From an uncultured Collinsella sp. (GTDB lineage Bacteria; Actinomycetota; Coriobacteriia; Coriobacteriales; Coriobacteriaceae), in assembly GCA_900544875.1 (NCBI GenBank), contig UQWS01000010.1:1-64000 (forward strand): DNA of 64,000 nt, given 5' to 3'. Position numbers and translations under genes: made by a program. Under the pieces are notes generated by a model, which had not been told where the DNA came from, searched no databases, and saw only the letters and a program-made list of their open reading frames with translations. Within the stretch, counting starts at the first letter, position 1. Each line of letters opens with the position of its first letter. This document shows, one piece after another, positions 8,651-17,796 of this stretch.

Positions 8651-9997
8651 CTACTCGAAGCTCAGCTGCTCCAGACGATCGAAGACCGTGTCGATGCGGG
8701 TGAGGAAGTCCCACGGATTAAAGATCTCGTCGAGCTTCTCCTGGCTGACGGTGCAGCGCGGATCAGCCTCGAGACGCTCCTTAAAGGTGGGACCGGAGAC
8801 GCAATCCTGCACCTCGTGCCAGGTAGCCATGGCGTTTTCCTGCACGATCGCATAGGCATCTTCGCGGGTGATGCCCGTATCGACGAGGGCCAGCAGGACC
8901 TTGGAGGAGAAGATGAGACCGCGAGTCTTGTTGAGGTTGGCCATCATGCGAGCCGGATACAGCTGCAGGCCGTCGATAACGCGAATGAGACACTGGAACA
9001 TGTGGTCGAGCGCGATGAAGCTATCGGCCTGGGCGACGCGCTCGGCAGAGGAGTGCGAAATGTCGCGCTCGTGCCACAGGGCGACATTGTCGAAGGCGAC
9101 CTGGGCGTTGGACTTCACGATGCGCGACAGGCCGCAGACCTTCTCCATGGTGATCGGGTTGCGCTTGTGCGGCATGGCGGAGCTGCCCTTTTGACCCTTG
9201 CGGAACGGCTCCTCGGCCTCGAGCGTATCGGTCTTCTGCAGATTGCGAACCTCGGTAGCGATGCGCTCGCAGGTGGCCGCCGTGGTGGCGAGGACGCCGG
9301 CGAGGTAGGCATGATGGTCGCGGGAGATGACCTGCGTGGACAGCGGGTCGTGGACCAGACCCAGGTGCTCGCAGACGTACTCCTCGACAAACGGCTCGAT
9401 GGAGCTGTACGTGCCGACCGCGCCCGAGATGGCACCGAAGGCAACGTTCTTGCGGGCATCCTCAAGACGATCCAGATCGCGCTTGAGCTCCCAGGCCCAA
9501 GAGCCAAACTTCATGCCGAAGGTCATCGGCTCGGCGTGGATGCCATGAGTGCGGCCGGCACAGAGCGTATTGCGCTCCTCAAAGGCGCGACGCTTGCAAA
9601 TCTCGCCGAGCTTCTTGACGTCCTCGATGATCAAGTCGCAGGCCTGGGTGAGCTGGTAGCACAGAGCCGTGTCGCCCAGATCGGAGCTGGTCATGCCATA
9701 GTGAACCCAGCGGCTGGGCTTGGGGTCGCCCTCGGGCACATCGGCGTCGATGTACTCCTTCATGTTGGTAAGGAAGGCAATAACGTCGTGGCGCGTGACT
9801 TCCTCGATCTCGTCGACCTTTGCCTTCTCAAAGTTGGCGTGGTCGCGGATCCACTGGGCTTCGTCTTTAGAAATGCCGATCTTACCGAGCTCCGCCTGGG
9901 CCTCGCAGGCCAGAACCTCGATCTCCTGCCAAATGGCGTACTTGTTCTCGAGGGAGAAGATGTGTCCCATCTCCGGGCGGGTATAGCGATCGATCAT
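8651..9997 (-). CDS. purB: adenylosuccinate lyase
   Basis: Splits SAICAR to AICAR and adenylosuccinate to AMP in purine synthesis. The protein of about 448 residues belongs to the fumarase/aspartase superfamily. The flexible signature loop is GSSAMPHKRNPI, and the THGIHAEPMTFG and HYGMTSSDLGDT motifs hold the catalytic His residues. The frame is open to 10063, but the start MIDRYTRPEMGHIF at 9997 has AAGGAG seven bases upstream and fits the family N-terminus. It stands as a single gene, away from purC. Confidence 0.95.
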   Translation of the reverse strand: MIDRYTRPEMGHIFSLENKYAIWQEIEVLACEAQAELGKIGISKDEAQWIRDHANFEKAKVDEIEEVTRHDVIAFLTNMKEYIDADVPEGDPKPSRWVHYGMTSSDLGDTALCYQLTQACDLIIEDVKKLGEICKRRAFEERNTLCAGRTHGIHAEPMTFGMKFGSWAWELKRDLDRLEDARKNVAFGAISGAVGTYSSIEPFVEEYVCEHLGLVHDPLSTQVISRDHHAYLAGVLATTAATCERIATEVRNLQKTDTLEAEEPFRKGQKGSSAMPHKRNPITMEKVCGLSRIVKSNAQVAFDNVALWHERDISHSSAERVAQADSFIALDHMFQCLIRVIDGLQLYPARMMANLNKTRGLIFSSKVLLALVDTGITREDAYAIVQENAMATWHEVQDCVSGPTFKERLEADPRCTVSQEKLDEIFNPWDFLTRIDTVFDRLEQLSFE

Positions 9998-10109
9998 AGC
10001 GGCTCCTTTTTGGTTATTGGCACGTTGGTCGTAACCCAACCATTGTACCGTGCGCAGGTGCAAGTATGGGCAGCAGGCATGAACCTAACATTTTGGAATT
10101 GGAGCGGGC

Positions 10110-10240
10110 ATGGGGACATCCGCGTATTTGCTTCGCAAATCCGCACCGGCTGCGGTCGCCTATCGGCGACCTTGCCTGCTCGCTATAAACGCTTCGCGTT
10201 TATTTAACGCTCGCACCCTGTCGGGTTCGAGTCCCGGCAC
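10110..10240. repeat. tRNA-associated hairpin string with T-arm mimic (Gly locus)
   Basis: Begins with GGAGCGGGCA-GGGAC, a near copy of the tRNA-Gly 3' end complement, broken at the T-loop. Perfect hairpins follow: ATTTGC-TTC-GCAAAT, ACCG/CGGT, GTCGCC/GGCGAC and TAAACGC-TTC-GCGTTTA. It ends with CGCTCGCACCCTGTC and the T-arm mimic GGGTTCGAGTCCCG, a 14-base match to the sense strand of tRNA-Gly. The layout is the same as at 1371-1500 and 47878-47993. Confidence 0.6.
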
Positions 10241-10246
10241 TTTATT

Positions 10247-10281
10247 GAAAAAGGCACAGTAACGAAACGTTACCGTGCCTG
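10247..10281 (-). terminator. terminator of tRNA-Gly
   Basis: Minus-strand stem GGCACGGTAACG-TTT-CGTTACTGTGCC followed by TTTTT, ten bases after the tRNA. Confidence 0.75.
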
Positions 10282-10290
10282 AAATTCGAA

Positions 10291-10365
10291 TGGAGCGGGC
10301 AACGGGACTCGAACCCGCGAGTGTCAGCTTGGGAAGCTGATGCCTTACCACTTGGCGATGCCCGC
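10291..10365 (-). tRNA. tRNA-Gly(CCC)
   Basis: Cloverleaf on the minus strand: acceptor GCGGGCA pairs with TGCCCGC, the anticodon stem TCAGC/GCTGA encloses TTCCCAA giving anticodon CCC, the T-arm is GCGGGTTCGAGTCCCGT, and CCA is encoded. A partial copy of its 3' end lies at about 10110-10126. Confidence 0.94.
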
Positions 10366-10378
10366 ATATGTGGGGGAT

Positions 10379-10408
10379 AGTATAACGCGGTTGTCTTGTT
10401 CGATACAA
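10379..10408 (-). promoter_or_regulatory. promoter of tRNA-Gly
   Basis: Minus-strand TTGTAT (-35) and TATACT (-10) with an 18-bp spacer, the -10 ending about 13 bases before the tRNA. Confidence 0.55.
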
Positions 10409-10662
10409 GGGTGGCGATGCTTGTTTTAGCTGTGGAGATTCGTTTGAAAATCGCGTCAATTGTGGAGACGAGGACCTTTGACTTCCTGTTCACCTTATCT
10501 TCTACCTGCGCTTTTGCTTGATTGTTGTATTTGAGCTCAATTTGTCAGGAATTGGGCAAGCTTTTGGTCAGGCTCCGGTACTTACCCGCATGAACCTCGG
10601 GGGTAGCCTCATCCTACGCGTCGCAGCCTCCCCGTGCGGCGCACGAGGGATAAGGAGCAGCC

Positions 10663-13600
10663 ATGTCCAACGCACCCACGCACTCTGTCCACAGCGCAAT
10701 CGCAACAGGTCCGCTGCTCCTGCTCCTCTTCCTGCTTTTCGGCTGCCTGGCACCGGGAGCCGCATTTGCCGTCGATGGCTACGACCAGCTCGGCTTCCGC
10801 ACTATCAGCGATGATTGTGGGCCCTTCTTTATCGGCAAGTATGAAGCTCAAGACGCCTCGATTGCCTACTGCATGAACCAGGAGCGTCCCGGCCCCACCA
10901 AGCCGGGCGGCCCATGGCTCAACTTTGATCAAGGCTGGGTGTGGCTCGACGACGAGTTCGCAGCAATCGTTTGTCACGGATATCCTACCGCCACGTCGTT
11001 TGGCGGTTACCATCTTTCACCCGATCGCGCCCGCGCCGCCACCCAGCTTGCCGTATGGATGCTCAACGGCACTACCCATGTCGACGGCACCTACTCCTAC
11101 ACGACCGCTCAGGGCAAAACCAAGAGCGGGCACTTTACCGCCGACGATGAAGTCGTGGCGGCTGCGCGGTGGCTCCACGACAGCGCAAAATCAGGAAGCA
11201 TCAAAGCCGCTCCGCACCGCGCGCGACGCTATCTAGGAACCGTATCGGGCGGCAGCAGACGTCAAGACATGCTCTATGTACTGCCGGCGGTCTCTGTTTT
11301 CTTCCAAAAGCAGCCTGCGAACACTGTTATTACCAGCGGAAACAATACCTATCAGTTTACCGGGGCAACATTCGATGTTTTTGAGAGCGCCAGCGGCGCG
11401 CGTGTCGGCACCATCCAGATGGACGGCAACGGTCAAGCGCAGGCAGCACTTCTGCCCAACACGGCATACTACCTAGTTGAGACAACAGCGCCAGCTGGTT
11501 ATATCCCCCTGCACGATCGCATTGCCTTTACCACGACGGATAACGGCGGATACGTCACCATTGATGAACAACCCGGCACCATTACCTTGCGCATTGTAAA
11601 GCTCGACGCCGCAACGAATGCAGGCCCCCAAGTTGGGGCTTCGCTCGCAGGAGCAGAATTCGTGTGCGTATCGCAATCAACCCCTGGATGGACACAAACT
11701 CTCAGGACCGATGAAAGCGGTCGAGCTACCCTCACCGATGTCCCCCTGGGAACCTTTACCATCTATGAATCGAAGGCGCCCGAGGGCTATTTACCCTCCG
11801 GTGACAGTTGGTCTTACACCGTTGGAGCCGACCAACTCGGCGATTCAAGCGTGGTCGAGATCGAATCTCGCGTTTCCGATATCCCCATTGCGTTTGACCT
11901 TGAGATTTCCAAATTCAAGGACTACGGCAATAGCGATCAATCCGGCCTGGAGCAGCCGGCAGGAGATGTTGTCTTTGAGGTTGTCAGTAACAGCTCTCAG
12001 CAGGTTGTTGGCACACTGACTACAAACATCTATGGCTTTGCCTCCACCAAAGACCAGCCCGAAGCATGGTTCGGCACAGGCAAGCGACCAGCCGGTGTCC
12101 ACGGAGCCGTCCCATACGACCGCGCCGGCTACACGGTTCGTGAGGTTCCGGAAACCGTCCCCGAGGGTTTTAAACGTGCGGGGGAATGGACCGTCGAGGC
12201 CAATCAGATTTCCGACGGCGCCGAGCTTCAATATATCGTGGACAACCACGCTCTGTCGACGCATCTCCAGATTGTAAAACGCGATGCCCAAACAGGCGCT
12301 TCTGTTCCCCTAGCCGGATTCACCTTCCAACTCCTCGACAGCAATCACAAACCTGTCTCACAAACATGCTGGTATCCAGCACATAACGTAATGGACACCT
12401 TTACGACTGACGCGACCGGCACCGTCACACTGCCCGAATCGCTCGTGCCGGGCACCTATTATGTACGCGAAACCTCGGCCAAAGAGCCCTATCTTGTCGG
12501 CGGAGAGATCGAGGTAAACATACCCGCCGATATAAACCTAACGCCCGTTGCAATCGTCTCGTATTATGACCGCGCCGCGACCGGAAACATCAGGATCGTT
12601 AAAACCGATGCCGTAGACGGCAGCAGCCTCGCGGGCGCCATCTTTGAGATCCGTGCCTCAGGTGATATCGTGCGCCCCGACGGTAGCATTGCCGCGCTCG
12701 ACGGTGAGACTGTCGCTACCGTCACGACGGATGAAACTGGAGAAGCACGCGCGGACGACCTCCCGCTGGGATCTGGCACCGCACGCTACGAGGTTGTCGA
12801 GACTCAAGCGCCGACCGGCTTCTTACTCGACCGGACGCACCATATCGTCGACCTTACCTATGCCGACCAGAAAACACCCGTTGTGGAAGCACGGCTTAAC
12901 GTATCCGACGATTACACCAAGGTTGATATCTCCAAGGTCGATGCAAGCGGAGAGCAGGAAGTGAAAGGCGCACAGCTCACCTTATATGGTCCCGATAAAA
13001 CCGAAATAGACTCCTGGACCTCATCCGACAAGCCGCACCGCATCGAACATCTTGCACCCGGCACCTACTCGTTGCGCGAAACGATGTCGCCGCGGACCTA
13101 TGACCTTGCCGAGGAGATAACGTTTGAAATAAAGGATACGGGAGAAGTCCAATCCGTCACGATGAAGGATGCGCCCATCGAGATCAAAGGACAGGTCGAC
13201 AAGCGTCAGGAACTTGTCCAACCTATCGGGAAGGGTCTGTTGGCTAACGGCGATGGAAAAAACCGCGCCGCGATGCAAACCAATACGGATGGGCTTTTCT
13301 CCTATACCATCGATGCTCGAAACGATTCCGCTACTTGGGTTGATGAGTTTACGATTACCGATGATCTTGAGTGCGCCAAAGACGGCACGGCGAGATTCGT
13401 CTCAATCGAAACCCCCGTCGCCATCGGCGACCTCAACGGTCTGTGCAACGTGTGGTATCGCACGACGCCGTTGGACTCGACAGACGTCGATGAGCCGGCA
13501 AACGCGACGCTTGACGATGGGCACGAAAATCCTTGGCTTGAGTCCGACGAAGTAAAAGAGAGCCTGGGTGAAGATTGCCGCCTCGTCGATTACGACGGCT

Positions 13601-14094
13601 GGCACCTCTGGAAGGCGGATGTCTCGACCACGGAATCCGCCACACTCGAGGCGAAAGAACTCGACCTTGCATCCAATACCGTCGTGACGGGCATTCGCAT
13701 TGAATACGGTGCGGTAGCCGCCGACTTTACGACTCGAAGCGATACGGATTCTTGGACCCGCGATGATCTCAAAGATGAGCACGACGACCTTGACGATGCC
13801 AAAGCAATCCTTGGCACAGATGCTCGGGGCGCAGTCGTGCACATGCAGGCAACGTCGGCTTACACACCCCAAACTGCACTCACCAACAGCGCACGCGTCG
13901 ATCTTTGCCGCAACGGCGGCGGCGATAAACTTGAGTCACATGACGAGGACAGTGTCATTCAACGCTGTACCCTACCGCGGGACCTACCGGCAACAGGATC
14001 AGCTCCCATCGCCGCCTGCATCACCGCGCTCCTGACCTCGGGTGCCGCAGCCCTATGGTTCGCTCGCCTTAGGTCAATCCCAAAGAAGCGCTAG
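10663..14094 (+). CDS. LPXTG-anchored surface adhesin with thioester and SpaA-like domains
   Basis: A 1143-residue cell-wall protein. The signal peptide spans about 1-37 (cleavage after AAFA). A thioester domain follows, with Cys70 (AYCMNQ) and Gln128 (ATQLAVW) as the likely Cys-Gln crosslinking pair. From about 225 onward come serial SpaA/Cna-B prealbumin-like domains. Their opening strands read LRIVKLDA, LEISKFKD, LQIVKRDA, IRIVKTDA and VDISKVDA, and several end in E-box motifs such as VETTAPAGY and YESKAPEGY, which fit Lys-Asn isopeptide bonds. The C-terminus has LPATG at 1108-1112, a hydrophobic helix and a basic tail for sortase anchoring. It is a single gene with AAGGAG before ATG. No sortase is in this window. 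Confidence 0.9.
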   Translation: MSNAPTHSVHSAIATGPLLLLLFLLFGCLAPGAAFAVDGYDQLGFRTISDDCGPFFIGKYEAQDASIAYCMNQERPGPTKPGGPWLNFDQGWVWLDDEFAAIVCHGYPTATSFGGYHLSPDRARAATQLAVWMLNGTTHVDGTYSYTTAQGKTKSGHFTADDEVVAAARWLHDSAKSGSIKAAPHRARRYLGTVSGGSRRQDMLYVLPAVSVFFQKQPANTVITSGNNTYQFTGATFDVFESASGARVGTIQMDGNGQAQAALLPNTAYYLVETTAPAGYIPLHDRIAFTTTDNGGYVTIDEQPGTITLRIVKLDAATNAGPQVGASLAGAEFVCVSQSTPGWTQTLRTDESGRATLTDVPLGTFTIYESKAPEGYLPSGDSWSYTVGADQLGDSSVVEIESRVSDIPIAFDLEISKFKDYGNSDQSGLEQPAGDVVFEVVSNSSQQVVGTLTTNIYGFASTKDQPEAWFGTGKRPAGVHGAVPYDRAGYTVREVPETVPEGFKRAGEWTVEANQISDGAELQYIVDNHALSTHLQIVKRDAQTGASVPLAGFTFQLLDSNHKPVSQTCWYPAHNVMDTFTTDATGTVTLPESLVPGTYYVRETSAKEPYLVGGEIEVNIPADINLTPVAIVSYYDRAATGNIRIVKTDAVDGSSLAGAIFEIRASGDIVRPDGSIAALDGETVATVTTDETGEARADDLPLGSGTARYEVVETQAPTGFLLDRTHHIVDLTYADQKTPVVEARLNVSDDYTKVDISKVDASGEQEVKGAQLTLYGPDKTEIDSWTSSDKPHRIEHLAPGTYSLRETMSPRTYDLAEEITFEIKDTGEVQSVTMKDAPIEIKGQVDKRQELVQPIGKGLLANGDGKNRAAMQTNTDGLFSYTIDARNDSATWVDEFTITDDLECAKDGTARFVSIETPVAIGDLNGLCNVWYRTTPLDSTDVDEPANATLDDGHENPWLESDEVKESLGEDCRLVDYDGWHLWKADVSTTESATLEAKELDLASNTVVTGIRIEYGAVAADFTTRSDTDSWTRDDLKDEHDDLDDAKAILGTDARGAVVHMQATSAYTPQTALTNSARVDLCRNGGGDKLESHDEDSVIQRCTLPRDLPATGSAPIAACITALLTSGAAALWFARLRSIPKKR

Positions 14095-14101
14095 CGCGAT
14101 G

Positions 14102-14143
14102 AAAAAGCGGGCGAGCCAGTCCCCCGGCTCGCCCGCTTTCAAT
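14102..14143. terminator. convergent terminator after the adhesin
   Basis: A near-symmetrical stem AAAGCGGGCGAGCC...GGCTCGCCCGCTTT between two convergent genes, able to act in both directions. Confidence 0.75.
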
Positions 14144-14160
14144 CATTTAAATCGCCGCAT

Positions 14161-14379
14161 CTACTCTGCAGAGTAAGATCCACCATCAACGATTGCTTGC
14201 TCGGACTCAGGAATCCCATCGGCGCCCGTGCTCTGTTCTTGCTCAACCTCTTCGCTGATTGCGGAGGCGGGGGTCGAGCCCTTCGCACCCACGATGTAGG
14301 CAGCCCCAAATCCTAACGCAATGGCAATCAAGGTCAAAATCACGTAGACAGGCCAATGGCGCTTAATATACGAAAACAC
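14161..14379 (-). CDS. small single-span membrane protein
   Basis: A 72-residue protein: a short basic N-terminus (MFSYIKRHW), one transmembrane helix at about 10-31, then an acidic, probably disordered tail. It recalls small bitopic proteins with no enzymatic domain, and I do not recognise a family. It lies 21 bases downstream of the M28-like membrane protein and is probably co-transcribed with it. Confidence 0.65.
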   Translation of the reverse strand: MFSYIKRHWPVYVILTLIAIALGFGAAYIVGAKGSTPASAISEEVEQEQSTGADGIPESEQAIVDGGSYSAE

Positions 14380-14400
14380 GTTGACTCCTTAGAGCTCCGT

Positions 14401-17400
14401 CTACGAACGGCGGATAACCTCGGTCACGACCTCGGATACCGTGGCAATGTTCGTCGGGTTGACATTGTGGGGCAAGTCGTCCTCGGTACGAGCACAAGCC
14501 AGGCGCGTGCCGTCCACGCCGGCGATGGTGAGGGCTCGGCGGCTCGCCTCGAGCGCGGCATAGGCATCGGTCTTGGCATAGGGCATCTCGAGCGCGCCAC
14601 AATCGACATGGAACGACTTGCACACCTTGCTGACCAGGTTCATGATGCGGCGATCGCCCTTGAGCAGCTGCTGTTCGCCCTCAACCGTCACCACCGAAAG
14701 CCTACCGGCGCCGACGGATTCAAGATTGATGAAGAATACGCCGCGGAGCTTATCGCGATGCGAAGCCAAGAAGGCCTTCATGCCGGCGCCATCACAATCC
14801 GAGGCGCCCGTTGCCACAAACCAGATATCGTGACCGAGCAGCTCATCGTCACCCATAGAGGCGACAGCCGAGAGCATATCTTCGGAAGAAGCGCCGTCGG
14901 AAGACGTAGCGCCGCCCTTCCAGCCATCGTTATCGTCCTCGAAATTATCCCACGAACCGATGCCGCGACCGGACTTCTTGGCATCGTAATCGTCTTCGAC
15001 GCCCAGCCAGTCACTCATGCTGTCCTGTTCGTTTTTCTTTTTACGACCGAACAGGCCGCCCAGGCCGCGCTTGCGAGACTTGGGTGCCGCAGGGGCGGGA
15101 GCCGAAATGGTCTCGATCGGCTGTGCGCCCGACGCAACGGGCATAGGAGGCGCAACGGGTGCCGATGTGGGTTCGGGACCCTGGGCGGTAGCAAAGGGGT
15201 CGTTGACCTGTGCGGAGGGATCGGGAAGGTCGAACAGCGACGTACGAGACGCAACGTTTGTCTGCTTCATCGACGGCAGCGACGGATCGGGGACCGAAGC
15301 CAGCGGAGACGAGGAGGGTGCAGGCGACGGTGCCGACGCCGGATCGGGAACATTCATCTGCGGACGCGGCGATGCTTGGGAGGAAATCTGGGCCATAAGG
15401 GAATCGACCGTTTCGTCCTGGGTGGGAGCGACATTGGCAACCGTGGCACCGGAACCACTCGGGGTCGGCATGGTGAAAATCTGCGTGGAGTAAGGCCTCG
15501 ACTCATCCGTCTCGGGAGTCTCGGAAACCGCAGGCACCTCCTCCTGCTCGACCTCGGCCGAATCACCTTGATCGGCTGCCGCGTATTGCTCTTCGTCAGA
15601 GTTGACCTCGACGGACTCATCCTCGGCAGCATCCTGAATTTCGGCAGCATCAATGGGCTCGCCATCGTCTGCCGCGTCGCCCTGCTCATCGGAAACAGGA
15701 AGGGGCTCGGCAATCGCGGTGCCTTGCTTTTCAAACGTTATCGTGGAATCGAACTGCGCGGCATCAAACGACATGGTGCTATCGACGTGCTGCTGAGCCT
15801 CGAAAGACGTCGTCGCCTCAACAACATCCGTGGACGCCGGTTGCTGGGACTCAAAGGACGTTGTAGCTTCGGCAGCGTCGACGGGCACGGACTGCATAGC
15901 CTCGTTCTGCTCGAGCTCTTGCGCCGTGCGCTCACGTGCCGCCTCGGCTGCCTGCTGCTGAGCGATAGCCTCCTGCTCGGCAGCCTCGCGTGCGGCAGCG
16001 CGCTTCTCCTCGAAATCGTCGACAAATTTCTTGCCCTTTGCAAGCGCACCCTTAAAGAAGTTGGAAGCACTGGCGCCAATCGAAGAGAACGCGGATGCAA
16101 TATCGGCATGGGGCGTTGCCGCGGGAATCTCGGCCGAAAAATCAGTATCGCTCTCGTAAGACACGCGCCTCGGCTGTTCAACGTAATCGTCGTCAGGCTC
16201 GTCCGCAACGTCTTGCGCCGGCGCGGCGGGGGCCAAAATGTCCAGTCCTGCCGCGGGATCGATCGCGGACACCGCCTCGGGCTCGGCAACGGCAGCGGTA
16301 ACCGCGGCAGACTCATCATCCACGGTGACGGCGGGCGCAGGTGCAGTCACGACGGGGGCAGGCTCGGGCTCAAACGTCGGCTCCTCGCCCTCCTCGTAAT
16401 CGAGCGTGCAGGACTCGGGAAGCATCCCGAGCGCACGGATGGCATCCGAACCAAAGCGGATGTTGCCGGCGGCATTGCGATAGAGCTTGGGCTCGGGCTC
16501 GGCCGCGACAGGCTCCTCCGCCGGCTCGGCAGCGGAAACCTCGTCATTGAACTCTTCGGCCTGGACAGCCTGATTCTGATCCTCGGGCACAATGGCGCCA
16601 ATCAGCGTCTCGTCGGCAGACGCACCCTCAAAGCCCTCGATCTGCTCGTCGAAATCCTCACCCTGTTCGGGCTCGGCCTGAGCGTCGGGAGCAATCGGCT
16701 GACCGAACTCATCCTCGGCGTAGGTAGGCTCTTCATACTCGATGGTGTTGCCGTAGTCGTTTTGCTGTTGGGCCGCGGCATACTCCGCTGCTGCGCGCGC
16801 CATCTCCTCGGCACGACGCTTCTGCTCCCCAAAATAGGTATCGAACGGAACATCGTCGGGAAACTCGTTTTCGCCCTGGAAGGGAGCAACGTTGTCCATA
16901 ACGCCGAGCATAGCGGCGACAGAAGACTTGTTGCACATCGCGCCGGACGTATAGGGAAGAATGTAGCGGTTAGAAATGATGTTTGCCGCGTTGGCGAGCG
17001 CAACGAGGGAAGCGAGGATCGCGACAATCCACAGCAGAACCTTGAGCGCGCCGGGGAGCGGCAGGATACGCAAGATGGCAACGGCAGCAGGGGCAACCGT
17101 GGCAACGGGCAACAGCTTGGCGATGAGCGCACGATACGAAGCATAGGGCTCGCGGGCGAGCAGCTCGGCACGGGGAGAGTCGTAGTGTGCGACAACGACC
17201 ACCGGGCGGTTGCGCGGAGACGCGAGCGGGCCCGAGGCCTTGTGGTAGGCGATGACATTTTGGCTCACGCCCGTCTTGCCCAGGCGTGAAACCACGGGGT
17301 GGCCCGTGCGCTCGAGCACGTAAAGAACGGCGCCGACAATGGCCAGCAAGGTGCCGACCAAGCCGATGCCGCCGCCGATGCCCATCAGCAGGGCGCCGGC

Positions 17401-17598
17401 AAACGCAAGAATACCGGTAACGGCAAATGCCAACCTGCTGGGCGCCGGGGCATTGAACTCCTGAACCTCGGGATCAAAGCCGTGGTTGCGGAAGATCTGA
17501 GCGATATCCTCGGCAGCCAAGCGCTCTTCTTCGCTGCATGCCGGCGTGATGCCGGTGTTCTGCAGCAGGTGGTTAATATAGTTCTGGGTGTTCGCCAT
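14401..17598 (-). CDS. M28 peptidase-like membrane protein split by an acidic insert, catalytic residues altered
   Basis: About 1065 residues from ATG 17598 (TGGAGC upstream); a longer frame to 17748 has no support. Residues 1-240 and 918-1065 together read like one M28 peptidase fold, with two pairs of hydrophobic helices at about 55-95 and 162-205. Between them lies an insert of about 670 residues rich in Ala, Glu, Pro and Ser. Its most strongly disordered part carries repeats such as TTSFESQQ and TTSFEAQQ. The first metal motif is kept (AHYDS, 137-141). The usual D-N-A/S-G site is CNKSS (222-226), the usual E-E pair is GASDCD (about 934), and the S/T-D-H site is KTDA (about 1009). This suggests a pseudopeptidase or a very atypical enzyme. 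Its role is unknown. Confidence 0.75.
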   Translation of the reverse strand: MANTQNYINHLLQNTGITPACSEEERLAAEDIAQIFRNHGFDPEVQEFNAPAPSRLAFAVTGILAFAGALLMGIGGGIGLVGTLLAIVGAVLYVLERTGHPVVSRLGKTGVSQNVIAYHKASGPLASPRNRPVVVVAHYDSPRAELLAREPYASYRALIAKLLPVATVAPAAVAILRILPLPGALKVLLWIVAILASLVALANAANIISNRYILPYTSGAMCNKSSVAAMLGVMDNVAPFQGENEFPDDVPFDTYFGEQKRRAEEMARAAAEYAAAQQQNDYGNTIEYEEPTYAEDEFGQPIAPDAQAEPEQGEDFDEQIEGFEGASADETLIGAIVPEDQNQAVQAEEFNDEVSAAEPAEEPVAAEPEPKLYRNAAGNIRFGSDAIRALGMLPESCTLDYEEGEEPTFEPEPAPVVTAPAPAVTVDDESAAVTAAVAEPEAVSAIDPAAGLDILAPAAPAQDVADEPDDDYVEQPRRVSYESDTDFSAEIPAATPHADIASAFSSIGASASNFFKGALAKGKKFVDDFEEKRAAAREAAEQEAIAQQQAAEAARERTAQELEQNEAMQSVPVDAAEATTSFESQQPASTDVVEATTSFEAQQHVDSTMSFDAAQFDSTITFEKQGTAIAEPLPVSDEQGDAADDGEPIDAAEIQDAAEDESVEVNSDEEQYAAADQGDSAEVEQEEVPAVSETPETDESRPYSTQIFTMPTPSGSGATVANVAPTQDETVDSLMAQISSQASPRPQMNVPDPASAPSPAPSSSPLASVPDPSLPSMKQTNVASRTSLFDLPDPSAQVNDPFATAQGPEPTSAPVAPPMPVASGAQPIETISAPAPAAPKSRKRGLGGLFGRKKKNEQDSMSDWLGVEDDYDAKKSGRGIGSWDNFEDDNDGWKGGATSSDGASSEDMLSAVASMGDDELLGHDIWFVATGASDCDGAGMKAFLASHRDKLRGVFFINLESVGAGRLSVVTVEGEQQLLKGDRRIMNLVSKVCKSFHVDCGALEMPYAKTDAYAALEASRRALTIAGVDGTRLACARTEDDLPHNVNPTNIATVSEVVTEVIRRS

Positions 17599-17796
17599 GT
17601 GCGCTCCACATCCATAATCCGACAAATAGGCCCAATGCATGCACATTAGAACCGTATATAGTCGAAAGTATACCCCGAGCGAGCGCAAACGACCGAATTC
17701 GGGCCATCTTAACGCCCCGAGCGGACAAGGATATAGCCTAATCTCCATATCGGACTAAAATCATGGCAGCAAACCACCTTCTCATGCGAGGACTCT

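Noticed and set aside
10520..10662. Possible riboswitch upstream of the adhesin
   Set aside because: Some pairing (CTCCGGTACTTACC, CTCGGGGGTAG) is present, but it does not match any riboswitch consensus I know.
14356..17289. 977-codon open frame on the plus strand
   Set aside because: It is antisense to the M28-like membrane protein, has Arg/Gly-rich low-quality translation, and has no ribosome-binding site. The minus-strand frame has clear domains.
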